Source: Candidatus Nomurabacteria bacterium
GTDB lineage: Bacteria; Patescibacteriota; Minisyncoccia; Phycocordibacterales; CSBR16-119
Direction of reading: 5' to 3'
Assembly (NCBI GenBank): GCA_007117675.1
Contig: SKGB01000017.1
Location: forward strand, 1 to 28,386
DNA: 28,386 nucleotides
The position numbers were made by a program, and so were the translations under genes. Below the pieces are notes generated by a model. That model saw nothing but the letters and a program-made list of their open reading frames with translations. It made no database searches and was not told the origin of the DNA. Positions 22,313 to 28,386 of this stretch are shown in pieces (positions within the stretch are counted from its first letter, which is position 1; the number at the start of each line of letters is the position of its first letter).

Positions 22313-22507
22313 AGTCAAAAGGACTCCCGCGAGGGGGTCTTTTTCTTTTGGTCTTTAATAAAAGTTATGACTGTATTTCTTTTCCTGTGTCGTTTGGGTG
22401 TAAACAACTATTCCTAAACGACGCCGGAAAGGCGTGTGTTGTTTATTCCTCTGTATGTATACGGTGGAATATTACGTTTTGGAGTTGAGGGAGCGAAACC
22501 CTTGTCT
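22313..22507 (+). promoter_or_regulatory. Structured 5' leader with early terminator; possible attenuator or riboswitch
   Basis: About 195-nt leader. A terminator-like hairpin lies at 22317-22344 (12 bp, GCGA tetraloop, then TTTTT). Later hairpins are GTCGTTT/AAACGAC (about 22389-22422), ACGCC-GGAAA-GGCGT (about 22420-22434), ATTCC/GGAAT enclosing CTGTA/TACGG (about 22445-22470), and AGGG/CCCT just before the ATG. An alternative pairing of GTCAAAAGG with TCTTTTGGT could break the first hairpin. No known riboswitch consensus fits well. An in-frame extension of the gene to 22436 lies inside this structure and is rejected. Confidence 0.5.
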
Positions 22508-23083
22508 ATGAATATATTTTACAAATATACACATTTCATAAAAAATAATCTTAATTCATTTATTGCACTACCTCTTATTGTTTCAAGTTTAACCGGATTT
22601 AATATAAATCTTTCTGAAGTTAAACAAACATTAACATCTGTTGAAATGGCGGGTGTCGAAACAAGGCAGGTTGCAATAGCCTCAACCGAGGCCAAAAAAA
22701 TTGACGCATATTTCCGTGACAGGTCTATGCCCCTTGCTGGAGCTGGAGAGGTGTTTGTGCGTGAAGCACGAAAAAATAACATTGATCCGTTTCTTGTAGC
22801 GGCCATTGCTGTACGAGAGTCGTCAGGTGGAAAAAATTCTTGTCAAAGTGTTCCTAATTCATTTCTTGGATGGGGAAGTTGTCGAATTGGATTTGATTCA
22901 ACCGAACAAGCTATCGAACTAGTTTCGTGGAATCTTGGAGGGAACAATCCAAACACTGCACACTTTTACGCAGGGAAAAACACAAAAGCAATTCTTCAAA
23001 CATATAACCCACCATCAATTGTTGCGGAATACGCATATGAGGTGATGGATATTATGGAAAGAATGAGAAATTATGAAATATAA
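22508..23083 (+). CDS. Lysozyme-like/glucosaminidase-family peptidoglycan hydrolase
   Basis: 191 residues. N-terminal hydrophobic segment (about 18-32, FIALPLIVSSLTGF) acts as signal or anchor. The catalytic domain (about 72-190) has VFVREARKNNIDPFLVAAIAVRESSGGK, where the Glu in VRESSGG is the expected general acid, then FLGWGSCRIGF, and the closing TYNPPSIVAEYAYEVMDIMERM. This pattern is that of glucosaminidase/transglycosylase-type wall hydrolases that cut the glycan strand. Two Cys (NSCQSV and GSCRIG) could form a disulfide. Unlike its neighbours it has a full promoter and a long structured leader, which suggests regulated expression of a dangerous enzyme. Ends in a terminator that includes its stop codon. 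Confidence 0.75.
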   Translation: MNIFYKYTHFIKNNLNSFIALPLIVSSLTGFNINLSEVKQTLTSVEMAGVETRQVAIASTEAKKIDAYFRDRSMPLAGAGEVFVREARKNNIDPFLVAAIAVRESSGGKNSCQSVPNSFLGWGSCRIGFDSTEQAIELVSWNLGGNNPNTAHFYAGKNTKAILQTYNPPSIVAEYAYEVMDIMERMRNYEI

Positions 23084-23115
23084 CAAAAAGCACTCTTTGT
23101 GAGTGCTTTTTGTTA
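23081..23115 (+). terminator. Terminator of the hydrolase gene
   Basis: Perfect 15-bp inverted repeat (23081-23095 with 23101-23115) with a 5-nt loop; the TAA stop codon is its first three bases. Confidence 0.85.
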
Positions 23116-23123
23116 TGGGAATA

Positions 23124-23151
23124 AAAAAGGACCGCGCATGCGGTCCTTTTT
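23124..23151 (-). terminator. Terminator of the minus-strand unknown gene
   Basis: Perfect 12-bp stem (AAAAAGGACCGC with its complement) with GCAT loop, 3 bases after the stop of the minus-strand gene. Back to back with the + strand terminator. Confidence 0.85.
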
Positions 23152-23154
23152 GAG

Positions 23155-23703
23155 CTATTGAGTCAAATTTTCGTTGGCTTGTAGGAGTTCTAGGCCAATT
23201 GACGCATTGCCTGCCCCATAGTTACGGAGTGTTATTATGTAGAGATCTTCCTCATCTTTCTCAGTGTGTTTACGTGCCTCTTCTTGGAATTCTTGTTCTT
23301 TAATAATGTGTTTTAGGCGTGTTACGATCGAGAAAAATAAGGCACGGGCTCGTTTGAGTTTGCGTGGATGCCGATATGCGTATTTTTGAAAAATTTCATC
23401 AATAGCATTCTCCATACATATCTTTGCCCATCGTGAAGGTAATTGTGTGCCATATTGAAATTCCATGGCAAGTTTTTTACATTCATACAACGTAAAGACT
23501 TCTTGTGCTTTGTCTCTTAGGTGTTTCCAAACTTGTGGAGTTTTTTTTATTTCTTTTTCAAGATCTTCAGGTGAGTCTTGAAAAGTCTGGAGTCGTTTGT
23601 TTGTTGCGGTGATAAATTCACCCCAGCCTTTTTTCCTTGAAATATCATCATAGTGTATTTCAAGTTCGCCGACATATTGTCTCAATATGTATTCTATCTT
23701 CAT
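23155..23703 (-). CDS. Helical cytoplasmic protein of unknown function
   Basis: 182 residues, rich in K, E, R and aromatic residues, no membrane segment or signal. Most of it looks alpha-helical (for example SPEDLEKEIKKTPQVWKHLRDKAQEVF and RALFFSIVTRLKHIIKEQEFQEEARKH). The C-terminal NYGAGNASIGLELLQANE segment is distinct. I do not recognise a family. It lies 44 nt downstream of dnaE on the same strand and may be read from the dnaE transcript. A weak TAAAAA hexamer ends 7 nt before the ATG; no Shine-Dalgarno. Confidence 0.6.
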   Translation of the reverse strand: MKIEYILRQYVGELEIHYDDISRKKGWGEFITATNKRLQTFQDSPEDLEKEIKKTPQVWKHLRDKAQEVFTLYECKKLAMEFQYGTQLPSRWAKICMENAIDEIFQKYAYRHPRKLKRARALFFSIVTRLKHIIKEQEFQEEARKHTEKDEEDLYIITLRNYGAGNASIGLELLQANENLTQ

Positions 23704-23747
23704 GGTACTATTTTTAGTTTACTTATGATATATCACATTTTTTCTTA

Positions 23748-26700
23748 TTATTCAAGTTTCTTCACTTTATCAACTACAATACTTTTTTCTCCGTTACGAA
23801 TAGTAATCTTTCCTCGAACAGCAATAAGCGCTCCTGCGTCACATAGTTTTTTATTTTCTCCATACAGATCGGGAAAAAACACACATTCGATAATGCCTGT
23901 ATGATCTCCAATTTTCACAAAAGCCATCTGTTGATTTTTTTTGGTGATAATAACTCTTGATTCTTCAACAAGGCAACCAAGCACAATTTCTTGCTTGTCT
24001 CTTCCGAGTTCGAGTATTTTTTCAACCGTAACTCCATTTTGTTTTATTTTTTCTTGATATTCATCAAGAGGATGCCCTGAAATGTATACACCCAAAAGTT
24101 CCTTTTCCCAAATCAGTTTTTGTTTTTTTGTTAAGGGTTCTGTTTTTTCCAAACTAAAACTTGGTAGTTCTGACTGGTCAAGCGAGGCAAAGAGGGATGT
24201 TTGGTTTGCATTTTTCTGGTTAATTTGTCTGTTGTAGTCAAGGAGTGATTCGGTGTTGTGTAAAATCGTCGCTCTGTCTATTTTGAAACAATCAAGCGCT
24301 CCCGCTTTGGTAAGAGCTTCCACCGCCTTTTTTGTCATGCCTTTGTGGTTGACACGTTCAAAAAAGTTTTCAAGGGAAGTAAATTCACCATGCTTGTTTC
24401 TCTCTTCAATAATTGCATCTGAAATATCATATCCAAGATGTTTTATAGTGTAGAGTCCAAATAAAATACTTCGTGAGCCTATTTCTCCTACAATAGTAAA
24501 ACCTCCAAAACTAGCATTTATGTTTGGGGGAAGAACTTCAATATCCATGTTGTTACATTCACGAATAATTTGTGAAATCTTGTCGGTGTCTCCTGATTCA
24601 GCGGTAAGAATCGCTGTCATATACTCCACAGGAAAGTTTGCCTTCATGTAGGCTGTTTGGTAGGCAACTCTTCCATACGACGCCGCATGAGCTTTGTTGA
24701 AACCATAGGCTGCAAAAGGCTCAATGAGTGTCCAGAGTTCTCGAATCTTTGCGTCAACCATGCCGTGTTCAGCTAGACCCTTGAAAAGTTTTTGTTTTTG
24801 TTCTTCCATCAGTTCTGGGATTTTTTTACCCATCGCCTTTCGAAGTTTGTCTGCCTCGAGCCACGAATAACCTGCAAGTTCTATCGCAATCATCATGACG
24901 TCATCTTGATAGGTAATAACACCAAAAGACTGATCAAGAATACTCTTCATTCTTTCATCAAGATATGAAATAAGGTGAGAGTTGTACTTTCGTTTAATAT
25001 ATTCAGGAATCATTTCCATGGGGCCGGGTCGATACAGGGCAACCATAGCATTGATGTCGTGAATGGTTGTTGGTTTTAGTTCCTTGAGCCACTTAGTCAT
25101 CCCTGAGCCGTTAAGCTGAAAGAGTCCGATGGTCTTTCCTTCGGCTAACAGTTTAAATGTTTTTGCATCGTTGAGTGGAATATCTTCAATATCGACATCA
25201 ACATTTTGAAGTTTTTTTACTAAACGAACAGCGTCTCCAAGGATTGCAAGGTTTCTAATACCAAGAAAGTCAAATTTAATAAGACCTGCATCTTCAACGC
25301 CGTGCATGTCGTATTGAGTAATTATTTTTCCAGTTTTGCGGTCTTTTTGTGTTGGTACAAAATCCTCAAGAAGAGTCGGTGATATCACCACACCTGCCGC
25401 ATGAACAGAAACATGTCTTACGTTTCCTTCTATTCCTCGAGCATAGTCAAGAATTTCTCGTACATCACGCTCGTTTTCATAACTTTCCGAAAGTTCTGGA
25501 ATCATCTCAAGCGCTCGGTTGATTGTCATGGGAAAGCCTTGCGACCCCATTGGTATCATTTTCGAAATCTTATCTCCAACTGAATAGGGGTATCCCAAAG
25601 CTCGCGCTACGTCACGTACCGAACCTCTCGCCGCCATCGTACCAAAGGTACCAATTTGGGCAACTTTTTCATTTCCGTATTTTTGACGAGCATACATAAG
25701 CATCTCATCTCGGCGATTGTCGGCAAAGTCCATGTCGATGTCAGGCGCTGAAGGTCTTTCAGGGTTGAGAAATCGTTCAAAGGGAAGTTTGTAATCAAGT
25801 GGGTTTACATTAGTAATACCAATCAGAAATGTCACAAGAGAACCCGCAACAGACCCTCGAATGGTTGTTACAATGTTGTGTTCACGTGCATATCGAAGCA
25901 GGTCTCCCACAATCAAAAAATACACAGAAAAATTCTTGAATTGAATAACTTCAAGTTCGTACTCGATTCTTTTTTTGACAACTTCCGTAACCTCAATGTT
26001 TTTGTCTAAGGCTCCTTGGTATGCAAGTTCTCGTAACTTTTCATCAGCGCTTATTCCTCCCTCGATTTCAAATTGTGGAAAGGTCCATGTTCCAAGTTCT
26101 AGGGTGATGTTGCACTGGTTTGCGATAGCGACGGTGTTTTCCAGAGCTTCTGGATAATCTTTAAAATCTTCCCATGCTTGTTCAGGGCTTTTCAGAGAGT
26201 AGTCTCCTTGTTTAAAGTTAATAGAAACACGCTCTTTTTCGTGTTTAGAAGAAATATCAAGGAGTGTGTTGTGGATGTCTTTGTCTTGGATGTGTATGTA
26301 GTGACTGTTGTACGTTGCAACAAGTGGAACATCAAGCTCTTGTGCGAGTTTGACCAAGGTTTCTCGTCTTTGCACATCTTTCTCATCTTCTTTATGAAAA
26401 GTGATAGCGATATACAAATTTTCTTGGTAGATTTTCTTGTATGTTGTAATCCACTCTTTTGCCTCGTCTTCTTTTTCATTTTCGACAAGATGTGCGAGCT
26501 CACTAAACTGTGTACCTGCTAATACAAAATAGTCATTGGGTTTTTCAAACAAAGTGTCTTTGTGTATTCGTGGACGATAGTCGAGCCCATCAACATTTGC
26601 CACAGTGGTGAAATGAATAAGATTTTTGTATCCAGATTCATTTTTTGCAAGAAGAACTAAGTGAAATGTTTTGTTGTCTATAGAGTCTTCTGGTTCTAGG

Positions 26701-26927
26701 TGGCTTTGTGACGCGATAAAAGCCTCTAACCCAATGATGGGTTTCAGGTCATATTTTTCACAAGTTTTATATAAATCTATTGCGTGGTGGAGGTTGCCGT
26801 AGTCTGTGATTGCAAGGTGTGTCATTTCATACGCTTTTGTTTTCTCGGCAAGTGCTTTTATTTTAGGCAAGGCTTCCAAGAGAGAGTAGTGTGAGTGTGT
26901 ATGGAGATGTATGAATGGTTTTTTCAT
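23748..26927 (-). CDS. dnaE: DNA polymerase III alpha subunit
   Basis: Replicative polymerase, 1059 residues, DnaE1-like. Order: PHP domain (residues 1-~270, starting FIHLHTHSHYSLLEA), polymerase core with PDIDMDFADNRRDEML (catalytic Asp pair near 398-400), FGTMAARGSVRDVARALG, VSVHAAGVVIS, and GFNKAHAASYGRVAYQTAYMKANFPVEYM near 740-765, helix-hairpin-helix region, and a C-terminal OB fold (IVLGCLVEESRVIITKKNQQMAFVKI...). The tau-binding C-terminal domain is absent, so it is shorter than the E. coli protein. In the PHP site two usual metal ligands differ: Glu18 replaces Asp, and Tyr43 replaces His in the TDH motif. TAATAT ends 8 nt before the ATG. Divergent from rnhB, 43 bp apart. Confidence 0.96.
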   Translation of the reverse strand: MKKPFIHLHTHSHYSLLEALPKIKALAEKTKAYEMTHLAITDYGNLHHAIDLYKTCEKYDLKPIIGLEAFIASQSHLEPEDSIDNKTFHLVLLAKNESGYKNLIHFTTVANVDGLDYRPRIHKDTLFEKPNDYFVLAGTQFSELAHLVENEKEDEAKEWITTYKKIYQENLYIAITFHKEDEKDVQRRETLVKLAQELDVPLVATYNSHYIHIQDKDIHNTLLDISSKHEKERVSINFKQGDYSLKSPEQAWEDFKDYPEALENTVAIANQCNITLELGTWTFPQFEIEGGISADEKLRELAYQGALDKNIEVTEVVKKRIEYELEVIQFKNFSVYFLIVGDLLRYAREHNIVTTIRGSVAGSLVTFLIGITNVNPLDYKLPFERFLNPERPSAPDIDMDFADNRRDEMLMYARQKYGNEKVAQIGTFGTMAARGSVRDVARALGYPYSVGDKISKMIPMGSQGFPMTINRALEMIPELSESYENERDVREILDYARGIEGNVRHVSVHAAGVVISPTLLEDFVPTQKDRKTGKIITQYDMHGVEDAGLIKFDFLGIRNLAILGDAVRLVKKLQNVDVDIEDIPLNDAKTFKLLAEGKTIGLFQLNGSGMTKWLKELKPTTIHDINAMVALYRPGPMEMIPEYIKRKYNSHLISYLDERMKSILDQSFGVITYQDDVMMIAIELAGYSWLEADKLRKAMGKKIPELMEEQKQKLFKGLAEHGMVDAKIRELWTLIEPFAAYGFNKAHAASYGRVAYQTAYMKANFPVEYMTAILTAESGDTDKISQIIRECNNMDIEVLPPNINASFGGFTIVGEIGSRSILFGLYTIKHLGYDISDAIIEERNKHGEFTSLENFFERVNHKGMTKKAVEALTKAGALDCFKIDRATILHNTESLLDYNRQINQKNANQTSLFASLDQSELPSFSLEKTEPLTKKQKLIWEKELLGVYISGHPLDEYQEKIKQNGVTVEKILELGRDKQEIVLGCLVEESRVIITKKNQQMAFVKIGDHTGIIECVFFPDLYGENKKLCDAGALIAVRGKITIRNGEKSIVVDKVKKLE

Positions 26928-26935
26928 GACTCACG

Positions 26936-26963
26936 ATATTATACCACTTCTTTGTGGTAGTAT
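26936..26963. promoter_or_regulatory. Divergent dnaE/rnhB promoter region
   Basis: Only 43 bp separate the two ATGs. On the minus strand TATAAT/TAATAT (26943-26936) ends 8-10 nt before dnaE. On the plus strand TAGTAT (26958-26963) ends 7 nt before rnhB. Each -10 falls near the position expected for the other's -35, so the two promoters must compete. Confidence 0.55.
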
Positions 26964-26970
26964 GTATTGC

Positions 26971-27582
26971 ATGAAATACCAATATATTGTCGGAATAGAT
27001 GAGGTAGGGAGAGGTCCTGTTGCGGGTCCGGTATATGTGTGCGGTGTTTTGATTGAGTGTGAACTACTTGATGAAATCGTTTCTGGATCACAAGACCCTT
27101 TGCGTGATTCTAAAAAACTCACCGAAAAGATGCGTCTGCGTTGGTTTGAGTACTTGAAAAAACTCAAACAAGAAAAAAAGATTTCGTACCACATCGCTTC
27201 TTTGCCCGCTCGTGTGGTTGATGCCTATGGTATCAATCCATCAATACAAACATGTATTGATGGTATGTTAAAAAAACTTATTCCAGAAACAATACGAGAC
27301 AAAACATTGGTAATGCTCGACGGCGGTTTGTCCGCACCCGTTGCCTATCCTCAGGAGACACAGATACGAGGGGATGAAAATATTCCAAGTATAGGGCTTG
27401 CTTCTATTATCGCAAAGGTTTCTCGGGATGAATATATGACCCGTCTCAACTCTAGCTATCCGCAGTATGAGTTTACTAACCACAAAGGGTATGGAACAAA
27501 AAAACACATGGAATTGATACAAAAATACGGACCCTGCGAAGAGCATAGACTGTCTTTTCTTAAGAAAATTCTGAATACATAG
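26971..27582 (+). CDS. rnhB: Ribonuclease HII
   Basis: Removes RNA from RNA:DNA hybrids and initiates ribonucleotide excision. 203 residues. The N-terminal motif YIVGIDEVGRGPVAGPVYVCGVL carries the catalytic Asp-Glu pair; DSKKL follows near residue 46; MLDGG carries the third acid near 113; and SIGLASIIAKVSRDEYM, with the last Asp, and NHKGYGTKKHMELIQKYGPCEEHRLSF complete the family pattern. A longer in-frame start at 26911 overlaps dnaE and precedes the TAGTAT box, so ATG 26971, directly before the conserved domain, is used. Followed by a lipoprotein gene with its own promoter. Confidence 0.95.
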   Translation: MKYQYIVGIDEVGRGPVAGPVYVCGVLIECELLDEIVSGSQDPLRDSKKLTEKMRLRWFEYLKKLKQEKKISYHIASLPARVVDAYGINPSIQTCIDGMLKKLIPETIRDKTLVMLDGGLSAPVAYPQETQIRGDENIPSIGLASIIAKVSRDEYMTRLNSSYPQYEFTNHKGYGTKKHMELIQKYGPCEEHRLSFLKKILNT

Positions 27583-27585
27583 CTA

Positions 27586-27616
27586 TTGACTTTTTTGTGT
27601 ATTTATGTAATAATAT
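27586..27616 (+). promoter_or_regulatory. Promoter of the lipoprotein gene
   Basis: TTGACT (27586-27591) followed after 16-19 nt by TAATAAT/TAATAT (27608-27616). Leader of about 20 nt without a Shine-Dalgarno. An alternative TAAAAT at 27627-27632 ends 9 nt before the ATG. Confidence 0.55.
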
Positions 27617-27641
27617 ATTAAACCTTTAAAATATCACAGTC

Positions 27642-28244
27642 ATGAAAAAGTTCATTATAGCTCCCATTGTTTTAGCTGTTGTTTTTCTCTCGTCTTGTGC
27701 GGGTGGTAAACAAGTCAAGGCTACATCATCTGCATTGACTCCGGTCACGCAAGACACCTTGGTGTCTTTGGGTTTTACACCTAAAAACATTAAAGGGACC
27801 CTCTATGTTTCTTTGTCTTCTGACCTCAAAGGTCAGCGTCAAAATGTTGACGGAGACGGTGTAGAGACTTCCGTGGTAGACGGGGTTGTTCAGGTTCGAC
27901 GTAAGCCAAATCTGACAATCAAATCCTCGTCTCTAGGAGAGGTTATTTCCTGGGATAAGGATTCTGGAAGTATCACAGTGGTATTCCAGGACGAGGAAGA
28001 TCTCAATCTTCTCTACCAAGTGCAGTTTATATTCAATAATGAAGATAAACTGTTTCGCCCTCAAGTTGCCGATCAACGCAACGTTCAAGGGGACGTTGTC
28101 TATGTCAAGCTTGGAGGCTCTTGGTTCTCATTTGAACGTGAGGTGTGGGAGACTACTTTTTTGAATTTCCGTCTGGAAGAAATTCCAGGTGAGAAAGACA
28201 GGGAGACCGGTGACCGCAAGGTTGTCGGTGAAAAGAAACTGTAA
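27642..28244 (+). CDS. Lipoprotein of unknown function
   Basis: 200 residues. The signal peptide KKFIIAPIVLAVVFLSSC ends in the lipobox LSSC (Cys at residue 19), so it should be lipid-anchored on the outer face of the membrane. The mature part is beta-rich (TLYVSLSSDLKG, VVDGVVQVRRKPNLTIKSSSLGEVISW, SITVVFQDEEDLNLLYQVQFIF) with a charged tail rich in E, D, K and R. I recognise no family. Its G/C content is somewhat higher than that of the neighbours. No Shine-Dalgarno. Ends in a terminator. Confidence 0.7.
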   Translation: MKKFIIAPIVLAVVFLSSCAGGKQVKATSSALTPVTQDTLVSLGFTPKNIKGTLYVSLSSDLKGQRQNVDGDGVETSVVDGVVQVRRKPNLTIKSSSLGEVISWDKDSGSITVVFQDEEDLNLLYQVQFIFNNEDKLFRPQVADQRNVQGDVVYVKLGGSWFSFEREVWETTFLNFRLEEIPGEKDRETGDRKVVGEKKL

Positions 28245-28257
28245 AAAAGTGAGTAAC

Positions 28258-28289
28258 AGACCGAATGCATTTGCGTTCGGTCTTTTTTT
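28258..28289 (+). terminator. Terminator of the lipoprotein gene
   Basis: AGACCGAA/TTCGGTCT stem with an inner TGC/GCG pairing, followed by seven T. Its 3' arm contains the -35 of the next gene. Confidence 0.8.
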
Positions 28290-28299
28290 GTTTTAGTCT
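28271..28299 (+). promoter_or_regulatory. truB promoter embedded in the terminator
   Basis: TTGCGT (28271-28276, in the loop and 3' arm of the terminator hairpin), 17-nt spacer, TAGTCT (28294-28299), which ends 6 nt before the ATG. Confidence 0.5.
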
Positions 28300-28305
28300 A
28301 CAGAT

Positions 28306-28386
28306 ATGAAAAAAAGTTTAGATACACTTACAAGTCTCCCGTCTTTTGTCCTAGTAGACAAACCACTTGGTATTTCATCCTTTGAT
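28306..28386 (+). CDS. truB: tRNA pseudouridine-55 synthase TruB (N-terminal fragment, cut by window end)
   Basis: The first 27 codons are visible. MKKSLDTLTSLPSFVLVDK is followed by PLGISSFD; the LVDKPxGxTSxD motif I is diagnostic of TruB, which makes pseudouridine 55 in the tRNA T loop. The catalytic Asp motif lies beyond the window. The start is 6 nt after TAGTCT, consistent with a leaderless mRNA. Confidence 0.8.
   Translation, partial: MKKSLDTLTSLPSFVLVDKPLGISSFD

Noticed and set aside
22380..22507. c-di-AMP (ydaO/yuaA) or c-di-GMP riboswitch in the hydrolase leader
   Set aside because: Gene context fits, and GGGAGCGAAACCC is suggestive, but the conserved blocks recalled for these classes do not align; left as a structured leader of unknown class.
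22436..22507. 24-codon N-terminal extension of the hydrolase
   Set aside because: It lies in the hairpin-rich leader; the protein from 22508 begins with a normal signal/anchor.
26911..26970. Longer RNase HII start at 26911
   Set aside because: It overlaps dnaE and starts upstream of the TAGTAT box; the conserved domain begins right after 26971.
1..28386. CRISPR arrays, transposases, prophage or tRNA genes
   Set aside because: None seen on either strand; the only repeats are the rnpB palindromes, the Lys-rich modules and hairpin arms.

Overview
The window comes from a very compact, AT-rich bacterial genome, most likely a member of the Candidate Phyla Radiation (Patescibacteria, Parcubacteria-like). 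The evidence is a highly divergent 16S rRNA, short intergenic regions, small envelope proteins of unknown function, a MutY-type glycosylase without iron-sulfur cysteines, and many very short-leader genes. The lineage call is an inference from sequence character; no database search was made.

Layout. 1-2.5 kb: 3' part of a secreted repeat protein ending in a peptidoglycan-binding domain. 2.5-7.2 kb (+): mgtE, a CPA2 cation/proton antiporter, a cluster-less mutY, a nucleotidyltransferase-HEPN-like protein and a small zinc-ribbon protein. 7.2-13.3 kb (-): an RsuA/RluB pseudouridine synthase overlapping an MFS transporter, RNase J, an orphan peptide-binding protein and secG. 13.4-14.0 kb (+): a membrane-anchored peptidoglycan-binding protein. 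14.1-16.2 kb (+): a stand-alone 16S rRNA transcription unit with its own promoter, boxA, processing stem, hairpin-rich trailer and terminator; no 23S, 5S or tRNA is attached. 16.3-17.4 kb: two membrane-anchored proteins, one DUF192. 17.5-18.2 kb: RNase P RNA on the minus strand, divergently overlapping a candidate small RNA, plus a second candidate RNA. 18.2-21.7 kb: an ArsR-like regulator, a structured intergenic region with a DnaA-box-like site, a Lys-rich histone-like repeat protein and secA. 21.7-23.7 kb: a small acylphosphatase-like protein, a lysozyme-like hydrolase with a long structured leader, and an unknown helical protein. 23.7-28.4 kb: dnaE divergent from rnhB, a lipoprotein and the start of truB.

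Main observation. The 16S rRNA has a good helix 45 but lacks the CCTCC anti-Shine-Dalgarno tail that should follow it. In agreement, none of the chosen protein starts has a convincing Shine-Dalgarno site. Many instead have a -10-like hexamer ending 6-9 nt before the start codon, so transcription would begin at or next to the start codon. Together these point to a cell that initiates translation mainly on leaderless mRNAs with a ribosome that has lost the anti-SD. The same 16S also carries a double compensatory change in the 530-loop pseudoknot (inside the common 515F primer site), a flipped helix near E. coli position 1090 and swapped A-site helix pairs. These are covarying changes, which argues for a functional, unusual ribosome and not for sequencing error.

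Other points are two copies of a dispersed-type palindromic repeat inside RNase P RNA, promoters of rnpB and a small RNA whose -35/-10 elements interleave, a terminator hairpin only a few nucleotides after the transcription start of the hydrolase leader, and a terminator whose arm also holds the truB -35 element.
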